From positions 1 through 10,827 of the forward strand of contig JAFDYP010000593.1 in assembly GCA_018267355.1 (NCBI GenBank): a DNA stretch of 10,827 bases. The letters are read 5' to 3'. Of this stretch, positions 6,211 through 10,827 are shown one piece after another (position 1 is the first letter of the stretch; the number at the start of each line of letters is the position of its first letter). The notes beneath the pieces were generated by a model that was not told the origin of the DNA, ran no database searches, and saw only the letters and a list, made by a program, of their open reading frames with translations. The DNA is from Bacteroidota bacterium (GTDB lineage Bacteria > Bacteroidota > Bacteroidia > Chitinophagales > LD1). A program made the translations under genes and the position numbers.

Positions 6211-8646
6211 ATGGATGCTGTAGCAACAGAAAAGAAGGCCGTGCAAGTCACGCCAGCTAAGACCAGGAAGATCAAGAAGGTGGCCGTACTCGGCTCAGGT
6301 GTGATGGGATCGCGTATCGCCATGCACTTTGCCAATATCGGCCTGCCGGTAGTGCTCCTCGATATCGTACCGCGTGATGCGAGCGAAGAGGACCTGAAGA
6401 AGCCAGCCGTGCGCAATAAGATCGCAAACGACTCCCTGGCATTTGCCCTGAAGTCTAATCCATCACCTATATATGATAAGGCTTTTGCGAGCCGCGTCAC
6501 TACGGGCAACTTTGACGACAACATGTCATGGATCAAGGACTGCGACTGGGTGATAGAAGTAGTAGTAGAAAACCTCGACATCAAGAAGAAGGTATTTGAG
6601 CAGGTGGAGAAATACCGCAAGCCCGGTACCCTCATCACATCCAACACTTCTGGTATACCTATCCACCTGATGGCAGAGGGCAGGAGCGCAGACTTTCAGG
6701 CGCACTTCTGCGGTACGCACTTCTTCAATCCTCCACGCTATCTGAGGTTGCTCGAAGTGATCCCTACAGCTACGACTAATCAAGAGGTGATCGACTTCCT
6801 GATGAACTACGGTGACGTATTCCTCGGCAAGCAGACAGTACTTTGCAAGGATACACCAGCCTTCATCGCAAACCGTGTAGGTGTATTCTCCATAGCCGCA
6901 GTGATCAAGCTGATGCAGGAGATGGATCTCACCGTAGATGAGGTAGACGCTATCACCGGCACACTGATCGGCAAGCCTAAGTCTGCTACCTTCCGTACTA
7001 CAGATGTAGTAGGCCTCGATACTATGATCAAGGTAATGAAGGGCGCATACGACAACCTCCCAGAGGACGAAATGCGCGACGTGATGCAAGTACCAGCATG
7101 GATCATGACCATGAACGAGAACAAATGGTGGGGTGACAAGTCCGGCCAGGGCTTCTTCAAAAAGACCAAGACTCCAGAGGGCAAGAAGTCATTCAGCACA
7201 CTGGACTGGAAGACACTCGAGTACAAGCCATCTGCCAAGACTAAATCAGCTACTACAGAGCTGAAGAATATAGACGACCTCAAGAAGCGCCTCGTAGCTG
7301 TGTCTAAGTCTACTGACAAGCACGGCGAATTCCTCAAGAAGCTGACAGCTTATGTATCAGCTTATGTATCTAACCGTATACCTGAGATCTCTGACGAACT
7401 GTACCGCCTCGATGACGCGATGCGTGCCGGCTTCGGCTGGGAGCTCGGTCCATTTGAGCAGTGGGATGTGATAGGCGTAGAGAAGATCATCGCTGATGTA
7501 AAGGCGATGGGCTTCAAGCTCGGCGCATGGGTAGAGGAGATGCTGGCAGGCGGCTTCAAGACTTTCTACACTGTGGAGAACGGCGTACGCAAGTACTATG
7601 ACGTAAAGTCTAAGAGCTACAAGGCTATCCCAGGCCGCGAGGCATTCATCATCATGGACAATGTCTTCACTCAAAAGCCAGTGTGGAAGAATCAGGATGC
7701 CCGCATCGATGATATCGGTGATGGTGTACTGAACATCAGCTGGAACACCAAGATGAACTCCCTCGGCGGTGGTGTACTGGAAGGTATCAACAAGGCGATC
7801 GACATCGCAGAAGCACAAGGCTGGAAGGGTGTCGTACTCGGCCATGACAATCCCAACTTCTCAGCAGGTGCCAATCTCGCTATGATCTTTATGATGGCTA
7901 TCGAGCAGGACTATGATGAGCTGGACTTCGCTATCCGCGCCTTCCAGCACACTACGGGTCGCTGCCGTTACTCTTCTATCCCTGTCGTGGCTGCTCCTCA
8001 CGGTCTGACCCTCGGCGGTGGCTGCGAGTTTACCATGCACGCTGATGCTGCGGCTGTAGCGGCTGAGACATACATCGGCCTCGTAGAGGTAGGTGTGGGC
8101 CTCATCCCTGGCGGTGGCGGTACCAAGGAGATGGCCGTACGCGCATCTGACGCTTACTACGCAGGTGACCCGATGATCCCTGTCCTCGCTGAGAAGTTCA
8201 CCGCTATCGCTACTGCGAAAGTGGCTACCTCTGGCCAGGAAGGCTACTCAGTAGGTGTACTGGATAAGAAGAAAGACTTTATCGTAGTGAATCAATCGCG
8301 CGTACTCGCTGAGGCGAAAGCCAAGGTCCTCGAGCTCTACAATGACGGCTACGTGCAGAAGCCTATGCGCAATGATGTGACTGTACTGGGCCGCGCCGGC
8401 CTGGCAGCCCTCTACGCAGGTGCAGCAGCATTCAACGTGGGCAAGTATGCCAGCGATCACGATATGCTCATCGCAAAGAAGATAGCCTACGTACTCTGCG
8501 GTGGCGATCTCTCTGCCGAGTCTAAGGTGACCGAGCAGTACCTGCTCGACCTGGAGCGCGAGGCATTCCTCTCTCTCTGTGGCGAGAAGAAGACACTGGA
8601 GCGCATCCAAAGCATTCTGACCTCAGGCAAACCACTCAGGAACTAA
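6211..8646 (+). CDS. fadN: FadN-type 3-hydroxyacyl-CoA dehydrogenase / enoyl-CoA hydratase fusion
   Basis: It catalyses two beta-oxidation steps, hydration of enoyl-CoA and NAD-dependent oxidation of 3-hydroxyacyl-CoA, in the cytoplasm. The dehydrogenase comes first. GSGVMG (28-33) and D51 form the NAD site, H170 (in GTHFFNPP) and E182 are the catalytic pair with the usual 12-residue spacing, and NRV is at 221-223. A C-terminal dehydrogenase region follows to about 450. The hydratase domain is at about 500-690: FSAGANL (550-556) and GGGCE (602-606) form the oxyanion hole. E606 and E626, 20 residues apart, match the two catalytic glutamates, so both activities look intact. This order is the reverse of E. 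coli FadB/FadJ and matches B. subtilis FadN, and the length of 811 residues is close to that protein. Lys is mostly AAG and many codons end in C, as expected of a well-expressed gene. fadA follows after 49 nt. Confidence 0.93.
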   Translation: MDAVATEKKAVQVTPAKTRKIKKVAVLGSGVMGSRIAMHFANIGLPVVLLDIVPRDASEEDLKKPAVRNKIANDSLAFALKSNPSPIYDKAFASRVTTGNFDDNMSWIKDCDWVIEVVVENLDIKKKVFEQVEKYRKPGTLITSNTSGIPIHLMAEGRSADFQAHFCGTHFFNPPRYLRLLEVIPTATTNQEVIDFLMNYGDVFLGKQTVLCKDTPAFIANRVGVFSIAAVIKLMQEMDLTVDEVDAITGTLIGKPKSATFRTTDVVGLDTMIKVMKGAYDNLPEDEMRDVMQVPAWIMTMNENKWWGDKSGQGFFKKTKTPEGKKSFSTLDWKTLEYKPSAKTKSATTELKNIDDLKKRLVAVSKSTDKHGEFLKKLTAYVSAYVSNRIPEISDELYRLDDAMRAGFGWELGPFEQWDVIGVEKIIADVKAMGFKLGAWVEEMLAGGFKTFYTVENGVRKYYDVKSKSYKAIPGREAFIIMDNVFTQKPVWKNQDARIDDIGDGVLNISWNTKMNSLGGGVLEGINKAIDIAEAQGWKGVVLGHDNPNFSAGANLAMIFMMAIEQDYDELDFAIRAFQHTTGRCRYSSIPVVAAPHGLTLGGGCEFTMHADAAAVAAETYIGLVEVGVGLIPGGGGTKEMAVRASDAYYAGDPMIPVLAEKFTAIATAKVATSGQEGYSVGVLDKKKDFIVVNQSRVLAEAKAKVLELYNDGYVQKPMRNDVTVLGRAGLAALYAGAAAFNVGKYASDHDMLIAKKIAYVLCGGDLSAESKVTEQYLLDLEREAFLSLCGEKKTLERIQSILTSGKPLRN

Positions 8647-8695
8647 TCAGATAATCGTCTAATAAGTATTACTAATCCATAAACTCATAATAAAA

Positions 8696-9871
8696 ATGCA
8701 AGAAGCATATATAGTTGCTGGTTCGAGGACCGCAATAGGAAAATCAAAGAGGGGAGGTTTCAGGTTTACATCACCTGTAGACCTCGCATATTACGCCATC
8801 ACTGATCTGCTCACCAAGGTGCCGGGTCTGGATCCAAAGCGTATCGACGACCTGATAGTAGGCAACGCTGTACCTGAGGCTGAGCAAGGTCTCCAGATGG
8901 CACGCTGGGTAGCTGTGCGCTCACTGCCTATCGAAGTACCTGGTGTGACCGTAAACCGCTACTGCGGCTCCGGTATCGAGACCATCGCGCTCGCTACGGC
9001 CAAGATCCGCAGCGGCATGGCAGAATGTATCATAGCAGGTGGTACTGAGTCTATGTCACTCGTACCGACTGTAGGCTACAAGACCGTACCTAACTACGAG
9101 ATCGCCAAGAAGAATCCTGAGTACTACATCGGCATGGGCCTCACAGGCGAGCTGGTAGCTGAGAAGTACGGTATCACCCGCGAGGCGATGGACGAGTTCT
9201 CCTACAACTCTCACGTCAAGGCTTTCGCTGCTATCGAGGCGGGCAAGTTCAAGGATGAGATCGTACCGGTAGAGGTAGAGGAGACTTACTTTGACGGTGC
9301 CAAGAAGAAGACACGCAAGATCACTGTAGCGGCTGACGAAGGTCCACGTAAGGACACCTCTAAGGAAGGCCTCGCTGCCCTGAAGCCAGTATTCAAGGTA
9401 GGTGGCACTATCACTGCAGGCAACTCCTCTCAGACATCTGACGGAGCGGCATTCGTAGTAGTGATGAGCGAGAAGATGGTGAACGAGCTCGGCCTGAAGC
9501 CGGTAGCACGTCTCATCACTGCTGCCTCTGTAGGCGTAGATCCTACCATCATGGGCATCGGCCCGGTAGCTGCAGTGCCTAAGGCGCTGAAGCAGGCTGG
9601 CCTGAAGCAAGATGACATAGACCTGATCGAGCTGAATGAGGCTTTCGCATCACAGTCTCTCGCAGTGATCAATGAGCTCGGCCTCAACCCTGCCAAGATC
9701 AACGTGAATGGTGGCGCTATCGCCCTCGGTCACCCACTGGGCTGCACCGGCGCATGGCTCACCCAGAAGCTCTACAACGAAGCCCGCCGCACCGGCGCTA
9801 AATACGGCATGGCTACAGCCTGTATCGGTGGCGGCCAAGGCATCGCAGGCATCTACGAATTCATCAGCTAA
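8696..9871 (+). CDS. fadA: Acetyl-CoA acyltransferase (thiolase)
   Basis: It cleaves 3-ketoacyl-CoA with CoA to release acetyl-CoA, the last step of the beta-oxidation cycle, acting on the product of the fusion enzyme encoded just upstream. At 391 residues it has the standard length. The active site is complete: nucleophile C90 (VNRYCGSG), N314 (in NEAF), H346 (in GHPLGCTG) and C376 (TACIGGGQG). The gene context (after fadN) favours a degradative thiolase over the biosynthetic acetoacetyl-CoA type, although motifs alone do not separate them. It is the last gene before a strong terminator. Codon choice resembles fadN. The start at 8696 follows an A-rich leader, and the reading frame begins directly with the first thiolase strand ([13 protein letters not shown]), so no alternative start is needed. 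Confidence 0.94.
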   Translation: MQEAYIVAGSRTAIGKSKRGGFRFTSPVDLAYYAITDLLTKVPGLDPKRIDDLIVGNAVPEAEQGLQMARWVAVRSLPIEVPGVTVNRYCGSGIETIALATAKIRSGMAECIIAGGTESMSLVPTVGYKTVPNYEIAKKNPEYYIGMGLTGELVAEKYGITREAMDEFSYNSHVKAFAAIEAGKFKDEIVPVEVEETYFDGAKKKTRKITVAADEGPRKDTSKEGLAALKPVFKVGGTITAGNSSQTSDGAAFVVVMSEKMVNELGLKPVARLITAASVGVDPTIMGIGPVAAVPKALKQAGLKQDDIDLIELNEAFASQSLAVINELGLNPAKINVNGGAIALGHPLGCTGAWLTQKLYNEARRTGAKYGMATACIGGGQGIAGIYEFIS

Positions 9872-9880
9872 GACTATACA

Positions 9881-9920
9881 CTACGGGAAACATCAGCCAA
9901 GATGTTTCCCGTAGCTTTTT
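9881..9920 (+). terminator. Rho-independent terminator of the fad operon
   Basis: CTACGGGAAACATC (9881-9894) and GATGTTTCCCGTAG (9901-9914) form a perfect 14-bp stem with the loop AGCCAA, followed by CTTTTT (9915-9920). It begins 9 nt after the fadA stop. This is the clearest terminator in the window. Confidence 0.93.
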
Positions 9921-9984
9921 AATAGGCTTGCTGCCATCAAAAGGTAAGCAGCCCGAAGGCCTAAAAAAGAGGAACATTTGCGAG

Positions 9985-10020
9985 AGAAATTCAACTAGAA
10001 AAAATAGAAATGATATTTCT
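9985..10020. repeat. AGAAAT direct and inverted copies upstream of the GIY-YIG gene
   Basis: AGAAAT occurs at 9985-9990 and 10006-10011, 21 nt apart (about two helical turns). An inverted ATTTCT at 10015-10020 forms a 15-bp palindrome with the second copy around GAT. No consensus promoter is seen in this 216-nt spacer. An operator is possible but unproven. Confidence 0.25.
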
Positions 10021-10041
10021 CGAAGCAATCTTCAACTTAAG

Positions 10042-10086
10042 CAAGAACCCGGCCTAAGAAAGCAGTAACCTAAGAAACAAGAACCC
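10042..10086 (+). repeat. Short direct repeats in the GIY-YIG leader
   Basis: CAAGAACCC occurs at 10042-10050 and 10078-10086, and CCTAAGAAA at 10053-10061 and 10069-10077. The second CAAGAACCC ends one base before the A that precedes the ATG at 10088. The order A-B-B-A suggests small local duplications. Function, if any, is unknown. Confidence 0.45.
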
Positions 10087-10087
10087 A

Positions 10088-10405
10088 ATGAACCCGTACT
10101 ATGCTTACATCTTTACAAATGCAAGCAACAACGTTCTTTACACCGGTAGCGCGGACAGTTTACATAGCAGATGGGAGGAGCATGTCATCAAATTCTTTCC
10201 CAATGCCTTTACCGCAAGGTACAATGTAAACAAGCTGGTCTGGTATGAAGCGTTTCAAACTGCTGAAGAAGCCGTGAACCGCGAATATCAGATCAAGGCT
10301 GGCTCACGTGCGAAGAAGATTCAGTTGATCACAGCTAAGAATCCTTATTGGAAAGATCTTGCAGAGACGGATTTTGGCTGGATCGCATCGGATATCTTAA
10401 GTTGA
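10088..10405 (+). CDS. GIY-YIG nuclease superfamily protein (UPF0213/YhbQ-like)
   Basis: The 105-residue protein is a stand-alone GIY-YIG domain. The two-strand signature is YYAYIFTN (4-11) with VLYTGSA (16-22). The likely catalytic arginine is R28 in LHSRWEEH, and the metal-binding glutamate is E66 in VNREYQIK. The basic AGSRAKKIQLI and NPYWKDL that follow are typical of small bacterial GIY-YIG proteins. Such proteins cut or nick DNA in some cases, but the cellular role of this group is unsettled. It has no recognition domain, so it does not look like a homing endonuclease tied to an intron or intein. It sits after the fad terminator in more AT-rich DNA (135 G/C in the 300 bases from 10081 by hand count) and seems unrelated to fatty-acid metabolism. 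Small genes of this type are often scattered in several copies in Bacteroidota genomes. Confidence 0.9.
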   Translation: MNPYYAYIFTNASNNVLYTGSADSLHSRWEEHVIKFFPNAFTARYNVNKLVWYEAFQTAEEAVNREYQIKAGSRAKKIQLITAKNPYWKDLAETDFGWIASDILS

Positions 10406-10451
10406 AGATTGCTTTGACTTTATATCGCTGATGATTTTTAAAATGGAATAA

Positions 10452-10469
10452 AGTGTCGCAAAGGACACT
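10452..10469. repeat. Inverted repeat upstream of the small secreted protein gene
   Basis: AGTGTC (10452-10457) and GACACT (10464-10469) are perfect arms around GCAAAG. The site lies 28 nt before the ATG at 10497 and 47 nt after the GIY-YIG stop. It is followed by ATATATAAAA rather than a U-run, so an operator is as likely as a weak terminator. Confidence 0.35.
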
Positions 10470-10496
10470 ATATATAAAACGAAGTTGACGTAACAA

Positions 10497-10784
10497 ATGA
10501 AACTGAAAAACATACTCATCGCATTCATGATGATCATTGGCACTACGCTGATGGCGCAGGAGAAATATGAGCAGGCGGTATTAAAGCAATTGTCTACGAT
10601 AGGCAAAATTTGGAAATCTGTTGAAGGGCAAGAATTTGAAGAGATTAAGTTCAATGCTAACATTGGAGATTATACACCTGTATTGCAAGAGATAAGTAAA
10701 ATGAAGGATCAAGGTTGGGAAGTATGGAATTCATCCATGACAGATAACGGACCTACCTACTTCCTCCGTCGCAAACTCAAATAA
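10497..10784 (+). CDS. Small secreted protein of unknown function
   Basis: The 95-residue protein starts with a clear signal peptide: basic KLK, hydrophobic core to about residue 17, and probable cleavage after LMA (19|20 region, before QEKYEQ). The mature part is about 75 residues, charged, without cysteines or haem motifs. Its end, EISKMKDQGWEVW then a turn and YFLRRKLK, recalls the 'L...G.EGWE(L/V)...Y.(L/F)KR' pattern of DUF4177-like small proteins, which is a resemblance by eye only. The gene is the most AT-rich in the window (91 G/C in the 240 bases from 10501 by hand count), unlike the fad genes. An inverted repeat precedes it. The function is not recognisable from the sequence. Confidence 0.75.
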   Translation: MKLKNILIAFMMIIGTTLMAQEKYEQAVLKQLSTIGKIWKSVEGQEFEEIKFNANIGDYTPVLQEISKMKDQGWEVWNSSMTDNGPTYFLRRKLK

Positions 10785-10818
10785 TAAAATACAAACAACT
10801 TAAAACATAACAACAACC

Positions 10819-10827
10819 ATGTCTACA
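10819..10827 (+). CDS. Start of a further gene, cut by the window edge
   Basis: ATG TCT ACA (Met-Ser-Thr) follows an A-rich leader (ACTTAAAACATAACAACAACC) very like the leader of fadN (TAACACCAAC before its ATG). Only three codons are visible. Because fadN-fadA is commonly followed by an acyl-CoA dehydrogenase gene (fadE in B. subtilis), that is the best guess for the product, but the sequence does not show it. Confidence 0.35.

Noticed and set aside
6526..7337. Long minus-strand open frames opposite fadN
   Set aside because: They overlap each other and the dehydrogenase domain, begin without promoter-like or leader sequence, and are explained by strong codon bias in fadN.
10088..10405. GIY-YIG protein as a homing endonuclease or part of a defence system
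   Set aside because: It is a bare 105-residue domain with no DNA-recognition module, no intron or intein around it and no defence genes beside it; it fits the common stand-alone GIY-YIG group.

Overview
The window reads as chromosomal DNA of a Bacteroidota bacterium, probably of the Chitinophagaceae/Chitinophagales type. The phylum rests on four signs: promoters of the TTTG-N19-TAnnTTTG kind rather than -35/-10 boxes, A-rich leaders without a Shine-Dalgarno sequence, a secreted protein with a C-terminal type IX secretion (T9SS) sorting domain, and a Haem_bd-type monohaem protein. The family-level guess is an inference from general resemblance.

Region 1 (about 96-2098, + strand) is a two-gene polyamine operon. 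Agmatine deiminase (aguA) and N-carbamoylputrescine amidase (aguB) together convert agmatine to putrescine. The aguA coding sequence carries a C-tract/G-tract element that looks like an in-frame copy of a REP-like intergenic repeat.

Region 2 (2130-5411, all - strand) holds four envelope genes. Read in the direction of transcription they are an anchored dihaem cytochrome c, a secreted choice-of-anchor-V-like protein with a T9SS tail, an anchored monohaem protein, and a zinc-ribbon membrane protein. A strong hairpin at 3146-3171 separates the second from the third.

Region 3 (5412-9920, + strand) is a beta-oxidation operon: a TetR regulator, a FadN-type hydroxyacyl-CoA dehydrogenase/enoyl-CoA hydratase fusion, and a FadA thiolase. 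It ends in a textbook rho-independent terminator. The spacer between the cytochrome and tetR holds two back-to-back promoters. The tetR promoter has its -33 box inside a near-perfect 22-bp palindrome, which is probably the TetR operator. The cytochrome promoter has one half-site of the same sequence over its own -33 box.

Region 4 (9921-10827, + strand) is more AT-rich. It holds a small GIY-YIG endonuclease-like gene, a small secreted protein of unknown function, and the first three codons of a further gene. Bacillus subtilis has the order fadN-fadA-fadE, so that last gene may be the acyl-CoA dehydrogenase, with the two small genes lying between it and fadA.

I see no CRISPR array, RNA gene, transposase, prophage or defence island, and nothing I can defend as an entirely new system. 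The best leads are the operator/promoter arrangement at 5430-5546, the repeat inside aguA, and the CX4CH motif in the T9SS protein. No stretch longer than 300 bases lacks a gene.
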